A stretch of 37,346 nt of DNA from Acidimicrobiaceae bacterium (GTDB taxonomy: Bacteria; Actinomycetota; Acidimicrobiia; Acidimicrobiales; Poriferisodalaceae). Shown in pieces: positions 7,249-17,877 of the stretch. The notes below the pieces were generated by a model. It had not been told where the DNA came from. It searched no databases and saw nothing but the letters and a program-made list of their open reading frames with translations. Every line of letters begins with the position of its first letter. Position 1 is the first letter of the stretch. A program made the position numbers and the translations under genes. The stretch spans positions 26,729-64,074 of the forward strand of contig PBHE01000019.1 in assembly GCA_002719335.1 (NCBI GenBank), read 5' to 3'.

Positions 7249-8649
7249 CTAGCGCCGGGTTACATCGTCTTCAATAGCGGCGGCGGCAACTGCACGTGAC
7301 ACGGCTGGGACTACCGAACGATCAAATGCAGTGGGAATGATGAGATCCGGAGCCAAATCATCGCTGGAAACACCGGCAGCGATTGCCCCAGCGGCAGCTA
7401 TCTTCATGCCTTCGGTGATATCGGTCGCACGGGCGTCAAACGCTCCGCGGAAGATCCCAGGGAAGGCCAGCACGTTGTTGATCTGGTTTGGATAGTCACT
7501 GCGACCAGTGGCAACAATTGCAGCGATGTCTTCGATTGCTTCAGGAAGAATTTCCGGGTCGGGATTCGCCATAGCAAAAACGATGGGCTTGTCTGCCATC
7601 GCCGCGACATCATCTCGTGTGACGAGTCCGGGGCCACTCAACCCCATGAACACGTCAGCTCCCACCATCGCGTCGGCGACAGACCCGGTAATGCCATCCG
7701 TGTTCGTGTTGTGCGCCAGCCATTCTTTTGCCGAGTTGAGTCCATCGCGACCAGGATAAATAGCCCCTTGTCTGTCACACACAACGACGTCTCCGATGCC
7801 TCGACCCAACAGGATCTTGGCGCAGGCAACCCCTGCTGCTCCAGCACCCAAAATCACGCATCGAAGATCTTTGAGATCTTTCCCTGTGAGACGAACAGCG
7901 TTTTCCAAAGCCGCTAAAGCAACCACTGCGGTGCCGTGTTGGTCATCATGGAACACAGGGATATCCAAAGCTTCGCGCAAAGCTGCTTCGACTTCGAACG
8001 CACCTGGCGCAGCGATGTCCTCCAGATTTATGCCACCGAATGTGGGCGCTAATCGAACTACTGTCTCAACAATTTGTTCAGGTGTCTGGACGTCAAGGCA
8101 TATTGGAAAGGCGTCGACTCCGGCAAATTCTTTGAACAGAAGGGCCTTGCCTTCCATGACTGGCATGGCAGCGGCTGGGCCTATATCCCCAAGACCAAGT
8201 ACGGCTGTGCCGTCGCTAACAATCGCCACCGTGTTTTTTCTTATGGTGAGTTCGTGGGACGCAGATTCGTCCGCGTGAATAGCCATGCATACCCGGGCCA
8301 CCCCAGGGGTGTAAGCCATTGACAAATCGTCTTGGTCGCGCAGAGGAATGCGACTCACGGTCTCTAATTTTCCGCCTTCATGCATCTTGAAAGTTCGGTC
8401 GACGGCGCTGATGACTTTGATGCCGTCTAATCCGTCGACAGCGGCACATATTTCTTCGACGTGTGCCTCGCTAGCAGCGTCTACCACGACTTCTTCGCGC
8501 AACGAACCAGCTGTCACAGTGAACCCGCGCAAACTCCGAATGTTTCCTCCGACGTCACCAATAGCGGTGCATAGTCGGCCGAGCGTGCCCGGTTCGTGGG
8601 CAAGCTCTACTTCTAATGTTGCAGAGAAAGCAGCTGTTGGACGCGACAT
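7249..8649 (-). CDS. NAD(P)-dependent malic enzyme with N-terminal ACT domain
   Basis: A 466-residue oxaloacetate-decarboxylating malate dehydrogenase (malate to pyruvate plus CO2). Residues about 8-85 form an ACT-like domain (LEVELAHEPGTLGRLCTAIGDVGG), suggesting amino-acid or other small-ligand control. The catalytic core follows: LSMAYTPGVARVC, NTVAIVSDGTAVLGLGDIGP, MEGKALLFKEFAGVDAFPIC, FGGINLEDIAAPGAFEVE, PVFHDDQHGTAVV, then the Rossmann region VILGAGAAGVACAKILLGRG. The ATG start at 8649 has AGGAG five bases upstream. It is the last gene of the purine operon strand, 77 bp after pyrE; co-transcription with it is possible but not shown. Cofactor choice cannot be read. Confidence 0.95.
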   Translation of the reverse strand: MSRPTAAFSATLEVELAHEPGTLGRLCTAIGDVGGNIRSLRGFTVTAGSLREEVVVDAASEAHVEEICAAVDGLDGIKVISAVDRTFKMHEGGKLETVSRIPLRDQDDLSMAYTPGVARVCMAIHADESASHELTIRKNTVAIVSDGTAVLGLGDIGPAAAMPVMEGKALLFKEFAGVDAFPICLDVQTPEQIVETVVRLAPTFGGINLEDIAAPGAFEVEAALREALDIPVFHDDQHGTAVVALAALENAVRLTGKDLKDLRCVILGAGAAGVACAKILLGRGIGDVVVCDRQGAIYPGRDGLNSAKEWLAHNTNTDGITGSVADAMVGADVFMGLSGPGLVTRDDVAAMADKPIVFAMANPDPEILPEAIEDIAAIVATGRSDYPNQINNVLAFPGIFRGAFDARATDITEGMKIAAAGAIAAGVSSDDLAPDLIIPTAFDRSVVPAVSRAVAAAAIEDDVTRR

Positions 8650-8726
8650 CGAGTCTCCTAGCAGGGGGAACGCTCCATTGTGGCGGGCCAGAGTGCGGGG
8701 ACCAAATAGTGTGACGCCATTTGTTT

Positions 8727-9287
8727 TTAGGCACCTTCGTACGCGAACCCCAAGTCGAGTGCCGTTAAAAGCGGAAAGAACCCTATTCCGGCTTGTTTGG
8801 CCATCCCCTCACAGGTCCCGCCGCGGTCCACGATTGCGATAATCATCACCGGTTCAGCTCCGAAGGCACGAACAACTTCAGCTGCTTCCAGTGGCGATAC
8901 GCCCCGGGTTACGACGTCTTCCATGATTGCTACTCGGTCGCCTTTCTGTAAGGCACCAGCGATTCTGCCTTCAACCCCATGGTCTTTAGCTTCTTTACGA
9001 ATACTGAATGAGCGAAGCGGTTGTCCCCGGTCTGCTCCTATCGCCGCCACCCCGTAGGCAACTGGGTCGGCCCCCATTGTCAGACCACCGATGGCATCTA
9101 TGCCCTCAATTTCGTTAAGGATGATGTCAGCAACCAATGTGATGCCTTCGGGGTGACAAGCAGTTTGTTTACCGTCAATGAACCAGTTGCTCTTGCGGCC
9201 CGACTTCAAGACAAAGTCACCAGTACGCACGGCATGAGTGAGAAGATGGTCTTTCAGCTTTTCCCGGTATGGGTCTAATCCACTCAT
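8727..9287 (-). CDS. pyrE: Orotate phosphoribosyltransferase
   Basis: A 186-residue cytosolic enzyme that transfers the PRPP ribose phosphate to orotate, giving OMP. Key segments are GDFVLKSGRKSNWFIDGKQT, GGLTMGADPVAYGVAAI, SIRKEAKDHGVEGRIAGAL with the catalytic Lys loop, and the PRPP motif VAIMEDVVTRGVSPLEAAE. I chose the ATG at 9287 because it forms an ATGA overlap with the purM stop, as elsewhere in this operon. An in-frame ATG at 9299 would add four residues; neither has a strong Shine-Dalgarno site. A pyrimidine gene at the end of a purine operon may balance nucleotide supply through shared PRPP use. Confidence 0.95.
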   Translation of the reverse strand: MSGLDPYREKLKDHLLTHAVRTGDFVLKSGRKSNWFIDGKQTACHPEGITLVADIILNEIEGIDAIGGLTMGADPVAYGVAAIGADRGQPLRSFSIRKEAKDHGVEGRIAGALQKGDRVAIMEDVVTRGVSPLEAAEVVRAFGAEPVMIIAIVDRGGTCEGMAKQAGIGFFPLLTALDLGFAYEGA

Positions 9288-10318
9288 TGGTTGACCCATC
9301 GCACTTCGCCATTGCCGGCCATAACATCTCCTATTACCCAGGCTTCGTGCCCATTTCGGGCCGCAATTTCGATAGTTTTATTGGCTTGGTCAGCGGGCAC
9401 GACAAGAACCATGCCGATACCTAGATTAAATACCTTTTGCATTTCGCCATCTGAGACCGGTCCTTCGGTAGCAATCCGATCGAAGATTTCAGGTGTGCGC
9501 CATTTAGAGGGATAGACGCGTATTTCAACATCGGCTCCAATTATGCGGACAAGGTTCCCCGGGAGGCCGCCTCCTGTTATGTGCGCTACCGCGTGCACCT
9601 CTAATTCACTGAATACTTCTAATACAGCGGGCGCGTAAATCACGGACGGCCGGAGGAGCTCTTCCCCGAGAGAGGAGTCAGCACCCGCCCAGGCAGGTTG
9701 ATCGAGCGGACGTCCATCTAACAAAACTCTGCGAGCGAGGCTGTACCCATTGCATCGCAACCCCGGCGACGCGAGACCTACCAACACATCACCCGTGCTG
9801 ACAGAAGATTTAGAAGGGATATTTGCTCGCTCCACCACTCCAACCGCGAAACCGGACAAATCGAATTCGTCTTCGGCCATAGCGTCCGGGTGCTCAGCTA
9901 TTTCTCCACCGGTGAGGGCACACCCGGCTTGGCGACATCCTTCAGCTAAACCAACAACCAGTTGTTCGATCCGATCGGGGTCGACTCGTCCGACCGTTAT
10001 CTGATCGAGAAAAAAGAGAGGCTCTGCGCCCAATGTGACAATGTCATCCACGCACATAGCTACGACATCAATACCGATCGTGTCGTATCGGTCCAGTGCT
10101 TTGGCGATGAGGGGTTTTGTCCCGGCTCCATCGTTGCCAGAGACAAGCACGGGTTCTTCATATCCGTTTGGTATTGCTACTACCGAACCAAACCCACCTA
10201 TGTCGCTGAGGACTTCCGGTCTGAAGGTCGAACGAACATGTGGGGCGAGGCGTTGGACAGCCTCGTCAGCTAAGTCAATGTCTACACCGGCTGCAGAATA
10301 GGTGATCTCGGAATTCAT
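9284..10318 (-). CDS. purM: Phosphoribosylformylglycinamidine cyclo-ligase (AIR synthetase)
   Basis: A 344-residue enzyme that closes the imidazole ring (FGAM plus ATP to AIR), step 5 of IMP synthesis. Family motifs include the N-terminal ITYSAAGVDIDLADEAV, LVSGNDGAGTKPLIA (usually SGTDGVGTK), GIDVVAMCVDDIVTLGAEPLFFLD, CALTGGEIAEHPDAM and HITGGGLPGNLVRI. Two small departures from the usual signatures (GNDGAGTK, and FFLDQITVGRV for the common DYIATGKL) do not touch the metal/ATP scaffold. It overlaps purF upstream and pyrE downstream by ATGA. Length is normal. Confidence 0.97.
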   Translation of the reverse strand: MNSEITYSAAGVDIDLADEAVQRLAPHVRSTFRPEVLSDIGGFGSVVAIPNGYEEPVLVSGNDGAGTKPLIAKALDRYDTIGIDVVAMCVDDIVTLGAEPLFFLDQITVGRVDPDRIEQLVVGLAEGCRQAGCALTGGEIAEHPDAMAEDEFDLSGFAVGVVERANIPSKSSVSTGDVLVGLASPGLRCNGYSLARRVLLDGRPLDQPAWAGADSSLGEELLRPSVIYAPAVLEVFSELEVHAVAHITGGGLPGNLVRIIGADVEIRVYPSKWRTPEIFDRIATEGPVSDGEMQKVFNLGIGMVLVVPADQANKTIEIAARNGHEAWVIGDVMAGNGEVRWVNQ

Positions 10319-11805
10319 TGCCCTAGCTTCATTTGTGACACTGGGGCGAAGGTTGCGCCGCTTTCATCTCGACGTTCTACCAGCACTTCTCGACTGAGGC
10401 CTTGAGGAATCGCGACTGGATACTCACCGTCGAGGCAAGCTGTGCAGAACCCTGCTCCGGGGGCTCCAGTTGCCTCAATGAGGCGGTCAAGTTCCAGATA
10501 AGCGATTGAATTGACGCCCAGATACTCCCGTATTTCATCCATGGTCAAGTTGGCCGCCAGAAGTTCTGCTTTGGTGCCTGTATCCATTCCGTAAAAGCAA
10601 GGCCATCTGTACGGAGGCGAAGAAATTCGGAGGTGCACCTCAGCGGCTCCGGCGAACCGCAACATTTCAACAATTGCTCGTGTAGTCGTGCCTCGGACGA
10701 TGGAGTCGTCGACAACCACGAGTCGTTTGCCCTCAATGTTGTGGCGGATGGGGTTGAGTTTCATTTTCACTCCCAGGGCTCTCATTTCCTGGGAGGGGGC
10801 AATGAATGTCCGACCGATGTATCGATTCTTGACGAGTCCGTCCCTATATGGGATGCCGCTGGCACGCGCGAAACCTTGAGCGGCGGGTATTCCTGATTCC
10901 GGTACTGGCATTACGAGATCACCAGAGGCCGGCGCCTGATCCGCGAGTTGTTCTCCCATGCGCTGCCTGGCGGCATGAACGTTTCGCCCATATAGCACAG
11001 TGTCCGGACGCGAGAAGTAAACGAATTCGAACATACAAAGCCGGGGGTTGGGATTGTTGAATGGTCGTTCCGAGGTCCACCCGTCGCGGCTGATGATGAC
11101 CATCTCTCCCGGGTCGACTTCGCGCACAAAATGCGCGCCGACTGTATCTAACGCGGGGCTTTCCGATGCGACGACCCAACCATTGTCGAGGCGTCCTAGA
11201 CAAAGGGGCCAAAATCCTTCTGGTCCTCGGGCACCAACCAAGTGGTGACGGTCCATAGCTACAAAGGAGAAGCCGCCGCGGAGCCGAGGTAGCACGCGGG
11301 CAAAAGCCCAGGGCAGTTCAGTACCTTCGGGAGCTTGCCCGCTCGCTAATTCACTAGCAACCAGCTCTGCCACTAGGTCACTGTCGCTCATGACGGTTCC
11401 ATCGAGCATCCCTGCGTCGGCCGCTAATTCTGCAGTGTTGACCAGGTTGCCGTTATGGGCGAGCGCGAATTCGAGATCACCGACATCTCGATAAAAGGGC
11501 TGAGACGCCCGCCACGAGCTCGAGCCGGTCGTTGAGTAGCGGGTGTGGCCGATAGCGATGTCGCCCTCTAGCGCGACGAGAACTCGGTCGTCGAACGCGC
11601 CCGACACTAACCCCATGTCTTTTACAACCGTCACGTTCGAACCATCGCTCACCGCTATCCCTGCTGATTCCTGTCCACGGTGCTGAAGCGCGTAAAGACC
11701 AAGGTAGGTCTGGTGGGCGACGGGACTACCAGGTGCCAGAACTCCAAAAACTCCGCATGCCTCACGAGGTTTGACGAGTTCAACTTCTTGAGCATGGTTC
11801 GTCAT
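10315..11805 (-). CDS. purF: Amidophosphoribosyltransferase (glutamine PRPP amidotransferase)
   Basis: A 496-residue enzyme for the committed first step (PRPP plus glutamine to phosphoribosylamine). REACGVFGV places the N-terminal nucleophile at Cys17, so a 16-residue propeptide must be removed, as in the B. subtilis type. The glutaminase half has [25 protein letters not shown] and [11 protein letters not shown]. The transferase half has the PRPP motif [13 protein letters not shown]. Cysteines in [22 protein letters not shown] and [12 protein letters not shown] fit the four ligands of the oxygen-sensitive [4Fe-4S] cluster of this subtype. Coupled to purL and purM by ATGA overlaps. Confidence 0.98.
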   Translation of the reverse strand: MTNHAQEVELVKPREACGVFGVLAPGSPVAHQTYLGLYALQHRGQESAGIAVSDGSNVTVVKDMGLVSGAFDDRVLVALEGDIAIGHTRYSTTGSSSWRASQPFYRDVGDLEFALAHNGNLVNTAELAADAGMLDGTVMSDSDLVAELVASELASGQAPEGTELPWAFARVLPRLRGGFSFVAMDRHHLVGARGPEGFWPLCLGRLDNGWVVASESPALDTVGAHFVREVDPGEMVIISRDGWTSERPFNNPNPRLCMFEFVYFSRPDTVLYGRNVHAARQRMGEQLADQAPASGDLVMPVPESGIPAAQGFARASGIPYRDGLVKNRYIGRTFIAPSQEMRALGVKMKLNPIRHNIEGKRLVVVDDSIVRGTTTRAIVEMLRFAGAAEVHLRISSPPYRWPCFYGMDTGTKAELLAANLTMDEIREYLGVNSIAYLELDRLIEATGAPGAGFCTACLDGEYPVAIPQGLSREVLVERRDESGATFAPVSQMKLGQ

Positions 11806-14033
11806 CCGCTGACGGTTCCTTGACCGAGAGCTTGCGGCAGTTCATCCCGTGAGGCGCTAGTCAGTTCGGCTATTGAAAGATCAATAGTTGAACCTAAAAC
11901 CAGAGAAGATCCGCCAGTGCGGCCGATCATCTGCACCGGCACTCCACGATTCGTGGACTCTTTGAGAAAGGACTCTAAGTTGGTGTCACTGAGTGCGACG
12001 ATTACACGTCCCCCTGATTCGTTAAACAGTGCCCTGTGGTCATCAAATCCATTTATCAACATTCCGATGCCGCTTTGAATCGCCATTTCAGCGAGAGCTA
12101 CTGCAAGACCACCTTCGCCCACGTCATGGACTGCTTCGACTCGGTTTTTTTGGACTATTTCTGCGACAAACGCTGCTGTCCGCACGGTTTGAACAAGATC
12201 AAATTCAGGGAGGGTGCCGTCTTTACACCCGCCAATTTCCCATGCCCAAAGACTCCCAGCCATGGACACATCTTCTTTTGGCTGTTGGCCGAGCAGAACA
12301 ATCATTGAATCAGAATCAACAGTGATGCCCGGAGGTTGGTTTGACAATTCCGGATGCAGGCCGATGATTCCCACGACTGGAGTTGGCGCTATATCGACAG
12401 CGTTGGTTTCGTTGTAAAGGCTGACGTTTCCCCCTACGACTGGCGCGTTAAAAGCTGTGCATGCTTCGGACATGCCATCCACGGCTTCGGATAGTTGCCA
12501 CATCACGTCAGGATGTTCGGGATTTCCAAAGTTCAAACAGTTGACGACAGCCATGGGTTCGGCACCCACGCACGCGATATTCATGGCGGCTTCGGCAACC
12601 ACCATTGCTGTTCCCTGGCGAGGGTCTACGTGGCACCAGCGGTGGTTCCCGTCTGTAGACATACCTAATGCCCGTCCTGTTTCCCGCCCCGTCTTCGGAT
12701 CGCGAAGCCGAAGCAGGGTTCCATCGCTACCAGGGCCGACAACTGTGTTGAGGAAAAGTTGATGGTCATATTGGCTATACACCCAAGCGGGATCTCGCAA
12801 TAACGCAAGTAAATTGGCAGCGCAGTCAACCGGTCCAACTGACGCGTCGAGGGAGCGACGCTCGATTAAATCATCAGGGGGTGCCAGAGGACGGTCATAT
12901 TCAGGGGCGTCGTCATGCAGGGTCGACGCGGGAAGTTCCGCCAATACGTTGCCATCGAAACCATCAAGGATTCGTAGTTGTCCATCTCCTGTGACGCGTC
13001 CAATGACGCTCGCTGCTATCTCCCACCGGGTGGAGATCTCAAGTACCCGGTCAAGACTTTCGGGCTCCACAATCGCGAGCATCCGTTCTTGTGACTCAGA
13101 AGTCATCAACTCAAACGGTTCCATACCCTCTTCTCGCGAATGGATAGCTGAAATATCGACATCCATTCCCGCTCCACCGCGAGAAGCCGTCTCGCTTGTC
13201 GCGCAGGTGATGCCTGCTCCTCCCAAGTCTTGGATACCTATCACCAGGCCTTCATCCAATAGCTCAAGACAGGCCTCTAATAGCCGTTTTTCTTCGAAGG
13301 GATCACCTACTTGCACACTTGGACGCTTGTCAGCATCTTCGGACGTCTCATCGAAGCCAGCAGAGGCGAGCACGCTGACCCCACCTATCCCATCTCGGCC
13401 CGTCGAGGCACCGAGAAGCACGGCTAGATTGCCAACCCCACTTGCGCGTCCCAGCACAAGTCTTTCTACGGGGAGGGTCCCCATTGCGAGCACATTTACA
13501 AGAGGGTTTCCTTTATATGTTTCGTCGAAAACAACCTCTCCCCCAACAGTGGGCACTCCAACGCTGTTGCCGTAGCCGGAGACTCCGCTGATGACGCCTT
13601 CGGCGATCCATCGGCTCCGTGGATCATCGAGAGGCCCGAACCGGAGGGGGTCCATCACCGCTATGGGGCGGGCGCCCATGGTGAAGATGTCTCGGAGAAT
13701 TCCTCCAACTCCTGTCGCGGCACCCTGGTATGGCTCAATTGCCGAAGGGTGGTTGTGACTTTCAATCCGGATCGCTACGGCTATCCCGTCACCTACATCG
13801 ATGACCCCCGCGTTCTCGCCCGGACCAACCAAAACCCACGGTGCTTCGGTGGGGAGTCGTTTTAGATGGATCTTTGATGACTTGTATGAACAGTGCTCTG
13901 ACCACATGACCGAGTACATCGCCAATTCGAGATGATTTGGGTGTCGCCCCAATAGGCCGTGAATGTTCTCGTACTCTTCGTCACTTAACCCAAGCGCACG
14001 GTGGACCGATGCGTCTTCGGGAGCCAGACTCAC
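11802..14033 (-). CDS. purL: FGAM synthase subunit II (small-type PurL)
   Basis: A 743-residue ATP-dependent synthetase subunit that works with PurS and PurQ (FGAR plus glutamine to FGAM, step 4). Landmarks are [20 protein letters not shown], the nucleotide/metal block [78 protein letters not shown] and, in the second half, [13 protein letters not shown]. Length is right for the three-subunit type. The GTG start has no Shine-Dalgarno site. Instead TAGATT lies six bases upstream, consistent with a leaderless start from an internal promoter. It follows purQ after a 152-bp break, the only real break in the pur operon. Confidence 0.97.
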   Translation of the reverse strand: MSLAPEDASVHRALGLSDEEYENIHGLLGRHPNHLELAMYSVMWSEHCSYKSSKIHLKRLPTEAPWVLVGPGENAGVIDVGDGIAVAIRIESHNHPSAIEPYQGAATGVGGILRDIFTMGARPIAVMDPLRFGPLDDPRSRWIAEGVISGVSGYGNSVGVPTVGGEVVFDETYKGNPLVNVLAMGTLPVERLVLGRASGVGNLAVLLGASTGRDGIGGVSVLASAGFDETSEDADKRPSVQVGDPFEEKRLLEACLELLDEGLVIGIQDLGGAGITCATSETASRGGAGMDVDISAIHSREEGMEPFELMTSESQERMLAIVEPESLDRVLEISTRWEIAASVIGRVTGDGQLRILDGFDGNVLAELPASTLHDDAPEYDRPLAPPDDLIERRSLDASVGPVDCAANLLALLRDPAWVYSQYDHQLFLNTVVGPGSDGTLLRLRDPKTGRETGRALGMSTDGNHRWCHVDPRQGTAMVVAEAAMNIACVGAEPMAVVNCLNFGNPEHPDVMWQLSEAVDGMSEACTAFNAPVVGGNVSLYNETNAVDIAPTPVVGIIGLHPELSNQPPGITVDSDSMIVLLGQQPKEDVSMAGSLWAWEIGGCKDGTLPEFDLVQTVRTAAFVAEIVQKNRVEAVHDVGEGGLAVALAEMAIQSGIGMLINGFDDHRALFNESGGRVIVALSDTNLESFLKESTNRGVPVQMIGRTGGSSLVLGSTIDLSIAELTSASRDELPQALGQGTVSG

Positions 14034-14039
14034 ACTTTT

Positions 14040-14045
14040 AATCTA
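14040..14045 (-). promoter_or_regulatory. Candidate -10 (TAGATT) for leaderless purL transcript
   Basis: On the reverse strand TAGATT is followed by six bases and then the purL GTG. This matches the actinobacterial TANNNT -10 placed so that transcription would begin at the start codon. No ribosome-binding sequence exists in the gap. A TTGATA lies 15 bp upstream, slightly closer than an ideal -35. This is a prediction from position and sequence only. Confidence 0.45.
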
Positions 14046-14086
14046 GCCGCACGGCAGAACTATCAATGGATGCCTAATGACTAGTT

Positions 14087-14128
14087 CCGAGAACGGAAAG
14101 CGGGCGGCGACAGGAGCCTTGTTCTCGG
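14087..14128. repeat. Intergenic inverted repeat between purQ and purL
   Basis: Perfect 8-bp arms CCGAGAAC (14087-14094) and GTTCTCGG (14121-14128) with two further possible G-U pairs inside enclose a GC-rich stretch. It sits between purQ (ending 14186) and purL (starting 14033). It could be a terminator, a processing or stability hairpin, or a protein site. No U-tract follows on the reverse strand. Confidence 0.5.
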
Positions 14129-14185
14129 CATCAGCTGAGTCGCGAAAGTGAGATCCGCTCTCTCCAGCTACCTGCGAAATGTTCG

Positions 14186-14863
14186 TTACGCCGTCGGGAT
14201 GGGCCCTGCAGCAAGCAATGATTGAATCAGAGAAGACCCGTCGTTGGATCCGAGGAGCATCGAAGTAGCTCTCTCAGGGTGGGGCATCATCCCCACGACG
14301 TTGCCAGGCTCGTTAGAGATTCCTGCTATGTCTCCGATCGAACCGTTCGGGTTGTCGGTGTATCGAAAGACAATTCTGTTTTCTTCCTCCAGTTGCCTCA
14401 AAGTGTCTTCTGAGCACACATAGTTACCCTCAAAATGATTGATGGGGATACTTAAAAGATCACCAACTCGCGCTCCAACGCCAACAATGTTGGTTGTTGA
14501 TACGAACTGGATTTGCTGCATGCAGCAAAGGAACTTCAACCCAATATTTTTTTGCAACGCTCCGGGGAGTAATCCGGCTTCAGTTAGAACCTGGAATCCG
14601 TTGCAAATCCCTAACACCGGGCCGCCATTTCGAGCGAATGCAGCGATCGAGTCCATTATCGGCGAGAACCGAGCAATGGCACCGCAACGCAGATAATCAC
14701 CGTGCGCAAAACCTCCGGGTATAACGATCGCGTCAACATCCCCAAGATCTGAATCGCCGTGCCAAAGAACCTTTGCCTGCCCGCCAAGTTCGTTTACCGC
14801 ATCGACGGTGTCGAATTCGCAGTTAGTCCCTGGGAAACGGACAACACCAACTCGCTGGCTCAT
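14186..14863 (-). CDS. purQ: FGAM synthase subunit I, glutamine amidotransferase
   Basis: A 225-residue class I (triad) glutaminase that feeds ammonia to PurL in the PurSQL complex. It begins VGVVRFPGTNCEFDTVDA. The nucleophile is Cys87 in VLGICNGFQVL, and the partner residues His195 and Glu197 lie in GMMPHPERA. GGFAHGDYLRCGAIARFSPIM is the usual oxyanion/substrate segment. The region QKNIGLKFLCCMQQIQF is a little unusual compared with the common NxSxxFxCRWV form. It overlaps purS by ATGA, matching the stoichiometric need for the two small subunits. Confidence 0.97.
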   Translation of the reverse strand: MSQRVGVVRFPGTNCEFDTVDAVNELGGQAKVLWHGDSDLGDVDAIVIPGGFAHGDYLRCGAIARFSPIMDSIAAFARNGGPVLGICNGFQVLTEAGLLPGALQKNIGLKFLCCMQQIQFVSTTNIVGVGARVGDLLSIPINHFEGNYVCSEDTLRQLEEENRIVFRYTDNPNGSIGDIAGISNEPGNVVGMMPHPERATSMLLGSNDGSSLIQSLLAAGPIPTA

Positions 14864-15111
14864 GTGTCGAGTACTTCCACACTCGCGTCTTCAATGACTG
14901 GGTTCGATAAGAAACGGTCGCACATGTCTTGCGCAATTGTTTTGGCGGCTGCCGAGGAGTCCGCTTCAACCTGCAGCCGGATGACTTTCCCCACGCGCAC
15001 GTCACCAGCGGTTTTGAAACCTAAAGCGGGAAGTGTTCGTTCGATAGTGGAGCCTTCAGGGTTGGCTATCCCCTTTCGTGGTGACACTTCAATCTTCACT
15101 TCGAAACGCAT
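14860..15111 (-). CDS. purS: FGAM synthase subunit PurS
   Basis: An 83-residue structural subunit that bridges PurQ and PurL and helps channel ammonia. It begins MRFEVKIEVSPRKGIANPEG and contains GFKTAGDVRVGKVIRLQVEAD and the terminal CDRFLSNPVIEDASVEVLD, all typical. I placed the start at the ATG at 15111, which shares one base with the purC stop (TAATG). An in-frame upstream start at 15129 would add six residues inside purC and does not match the family. Confidence 0.96.
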   Translation of the reverse strand: MRFEVKIEVSPRKGIANPEGSTIERTLPALGFKTAGDVRVGKVIRLQVEADSSAAAKTIAQDMCDRFLSNPVIEDASVEVLDT

Positions 15112-15989
15112 TAGCTTTCTCCAATCCATGTGCTAAAGGATTCGCCCGTGATGTGCTCGTAAGCAGCTATGTAGCGGTCACGTGTCGCTCGAATTGTCTC
15201 CGCTGACAGTGCCGGCGGCGGCGGCGTTTTGTCCCATCCGGTAGCTTCGGTGGCATCTCGAACGGGTTGTTTGTCCAGAGAGACCGGTGTGGCTCCCGGG
15301 GCCCAGTTTTCAGCTGGCCAAAATCGTGATGAGTCCGGTGTCAACAGCTCGTCAGCGATGACCATCTTGCCATCGATTAGTCCTAGTTCGAATTTGGTGT
15401 CAGCGATGATGACGCCATTTTTCGCGGCGTGTTCCGAAGCAGACCGGTATGCCTCTATTGAAAGATCTCGGGCTTGAACTGCGATGTCAGGTCCAACGAT
15501 TTCAACCGCTTCTTGATAACTGATGTTGATGTCGTGACCTTCAGTGGCTTTTGTTGAGGGAGTAAAGACTGGCTCAGGGAGTTGTTGAGCTTCTCGCAAG
15601 CCTGATGGCAAGGGGGAACCATGCATAGTCTCCGACCGTTCGTATTCCTTCCAAGCTGAGCCAGTTATGTAGCCCCGCACAATGCATTCGAGAGGCAACA
15701 TGTCTGCCTTTCGGACCAAAAGCGCACGCCCATCCCAATCGGTACGTTGTGCTGCTGACGGAAAATCAGCTGGGTCACTTGACACCAGATGAGTAGAGGC
15801 GACAGAAGCAAGATACTCCGACCACCAAACAGTCATTGCTGTTAAGACCCGACCCTTGTCCGGAATCAGCTCGTTGAAAACAACGTCAAACGCTGAGATT
15901 CGGTCACTCGCGACCATGAGGAGGTGTTGGTCGTCGACGACATACATCTCGCGGACTTTGCCGCGATGGAGTAACTCAAGTTCGCTCAC
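15111..15989 (-). CDS. purC: SAICAR synthetase
   Basis: A 292-residue enzyme joining CAIR and aspartate with ATP (step 7). It has the family start LLHRGKVREMYVVDDQHLLMV, then SDRISAFDVVFNELIPDKGRVL, LECIVRGYITGSAWKEY and the C-terminal signature GLIDGKMVIADELLTPDSSR. It belongs to the longer type (about 290-300 residues) common in actinobacteria and fungi. The GTG start lies 12 bp after the purB stop and the stop is shared with the purS start. No odd residues seen. Confidence 0.97.
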   Translation of the reverse strand: MSELELLHRGKVREMYVVDDQHLLMVASDRISAFDVVFNELIPDKGRVLTAMTVWWSEYLASVASTHLVSSDPADFPSAAQRTDWDGRALLVRKADMLPLECIVRGYITGSAWKEYERSETMHGSPLPSGLREAQQLPEPVFTPSTKATEGHDINISYQEAVEIVGPDIAVQARDLSIEAYRSASEHAAKNGVIIADTKFELGLIDGKMVIADELLTPDSSRFWPAENWAPGATPVSLDKQPVRDATEATGWDKTPPPPALSAETIRATRDRYIAAYEHITGESFSTWIGES

Positions 15990-16001
15990 ACCTCTTCTCT
16001 A

Positions 16002-17438
16002 CTAGAGAATGGGGGACGGGCGATAGGACCCTCCGTCAGGATGTTGAGAATTAATAGCTGCTGCTGCAGCAGCAAAGTCTGCTACTTGTGAATCGGCGAG
16101 ACCTATGAATGCCTTGTGATCACTGATGGCCTCAGTGACCGCGTCAGCGTCTAAAGGTAAAACGGGGTCATTAACGATTCTCTCAAGCAAGTCATTGTGA
16201 CCAGAATCGCCTTCTCGGATTTCAAGTGCGGCCGCGATCGCGTGTTCCCTTATTGCCTCGTGGGCTTGCTCGCGGCCTGCACCAGCTTTTATCGCTGCCA
16301 TCAGTATGCGGGTAGTGGCGAGAAACGGCAGGTATCGCTCCAGTTCTCGATCGATGACATGGCGGTAAGCACCAAATCCGTCAAGCACCGTGAGAATCGT
16401 TTCGATTGCCCCATCAAGAGCGAGGAACGCGTCTGGGAGAACGACGCGGCGAACTACCGAACAACTCACGTCGCCTTCGTTCCATTGGTCACCAGCAATT
16501 GAGGCCGCCATCGTCAAGTGGCCACGCAATATTGCGACGAAGCCATTCACCCGTTCGGCAGATCTAGTATTCATTTTGTGCGGCATCGCTGAAGAGCCGA
16601 CTTGTCCTTCGCTGAATCCCTCGGTGACTAAATCCAAGCCAGCCATGAGCCGAATCTGCAGGGCGATGTTACCTAAAGGACTTGCGGCTTGGGTCAGACC
16701 ACTGATGACGTCGAGATCGAGGGATCGAGGGTATATCTGGCCCACCGCGTTCAGGGTGCGCTCGAAACCTAGACGATCGGCCACTACTTGCTCTAACTGG
16801 TTAACTTTGGAGAAGTCGCCTCCAAAGAGATCCAGTAGGTCCTGTTGTGTCCCTACCGCACCTTTTAAACCGCGCAACGGGTATCGCTGCAACAATTCCT
16901 CTACCCGTTCGAAGGCAAGAATGGTTTCTTGACCTAAGTTAGCGAATCGTTTTCCCAGGGTCGTGATTTGTGCTGGCACGTTGTGGGAGCGCCCGGTAAT
17001 GGTGGTGTTTTGGTATTCAATTGCCAACTCCGCTAAGCGGGAAATTACCGCGACGAGGCGTTGTTGAATCAAAATCATTGAACGCTTGATCTGCAATTGC
17101 TCAACGTTTTCCGTTAGATCGCGTGATGTCAGGCCTTTGTGAATGTGTTCATGCCCGGCGAGAGAACAGAACTCTTCAATGCGGGCTTTCACGTCATGCA
17201 GGGTCACGCGTTCGCGACGTTCAATAGATTCGAGATCTACTTCGCTGACCACGGATCGATACGCCTCAATAATGGAGTCTTCAATATCGAGGCCAAGATC
17301 TTGTTGTCCTTCAAGGACAGCAATCCACAGTTCGCGCTCCAAAACGATTTTCTCTTCAGCCGACCAAATTTGAGCCATTTCCGGTGACGAGTACCGAGTT
17401 GCTAAGACATTGGCGACGTGAGCTTTTTCGGTGGTCAC
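16002..17438 (-). CDS. purB: Adenylosuccinate lyase
   Basis: A 478-residue fumarase-superfamily lyase acting twice, on SAICAR (step 8) and on adenylosuccinate (AMP branch). The active-site regions are [39 protein letters not shown] and the flexible signature loop [17 protein letters not shown] with the catalytic Ser. The GTG start overlaps the purE stop (GTGA). Because PurA is in the same operon, both PurB substrates are made here. An alanine-rich tail ([16 protein letters not shown]) ends the protein. Confidence 0.97.
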   Translation of the reverse strand: MTTEKAHVANVLATRYSSPEMAQIWSAEEKIVLERELWIAVLEGQQDLGLDIEDSIIEAYRSVVSEVDLESIERRERVTLHDVKARIEEFCSLAGHEHIHKGLTSRDLTENVEQLQIKRSMILIQQRLVAVISRLAELAIEYQNTTITGRSHNVPAQITTLGKRFANLGQETILAFERVEELLQRYPLRGLKGAVGTQQDLLDLFGGDFSKVNQLEQVVADRLGFERTLNAVGQIYPRSLDLDVISGLTQAASPLGNIALQIRLMAGLDLVTEGFSEGQVGSSAMPHKMNTRSAERVNGFVAILRGHLTMAASIAGDQWNEGDVSCSVVRRVVLPDAFLALDGAIETILTVLDGFGAYRHVIDRELERYLPFLATTRILMAAIKAGAGREQAHEAIREHAIAAALEIREGDSGHNDLLERIVNDPVLPLDADAVTEAISDHKAFIGLADSQVADFAAAAAAINSQHPDGGSYRPSPIL

Positions 17439-17877
17439 CGTGCTCCCTCATCTCTGAAAGTTACGAGTCGTTCAGCAAGTTCGGCGTCGTGTACCGACAA
17501 AATTTCTATAGCCAAAACTGCTGCGTTTGCCGATCCGTCGATCGCGACTGTCGCTACTGGTATTCCGCGCGGCATTTGCACAGTTGAGAGAAGCGCGTCC
17601 ATGCCACCGCTCACTCCCCCTGACAGTGGGACACCGATGACTGGCAACGTCGTGTGAGCTGCTACGGCACCAGCAAGATGGGCTGCCATCCCGGCGCCGC
17701 AGATAACAACGCCGCAGCCATTTACTCGGGCGTTAGCTGCTAGATCAGCGACCTGTGCGGGGGTCCGATGAGCGGACATGACGTGAACTTCATGGGGCAC
17801 ATTGAAACGTTCAAGCATTTCCGAAGCGCCGACCATCTTGTCGGCATCGCGGGGAGAGCCCATCAGAATCGCTACCT

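Noticed and set aside
7796-8278. 160-codon frame antisense to the malic enzyme
   Set aside because: Shadow of a conserved malic-enzyme region with no recognisable motif.
12814-13575. 253-codon frame antisense to purL
   Set aside because: Ser/Arg/Pro-rich composition typical of the complement of a GC-biased coding frame; purL itself is fully conserved here.
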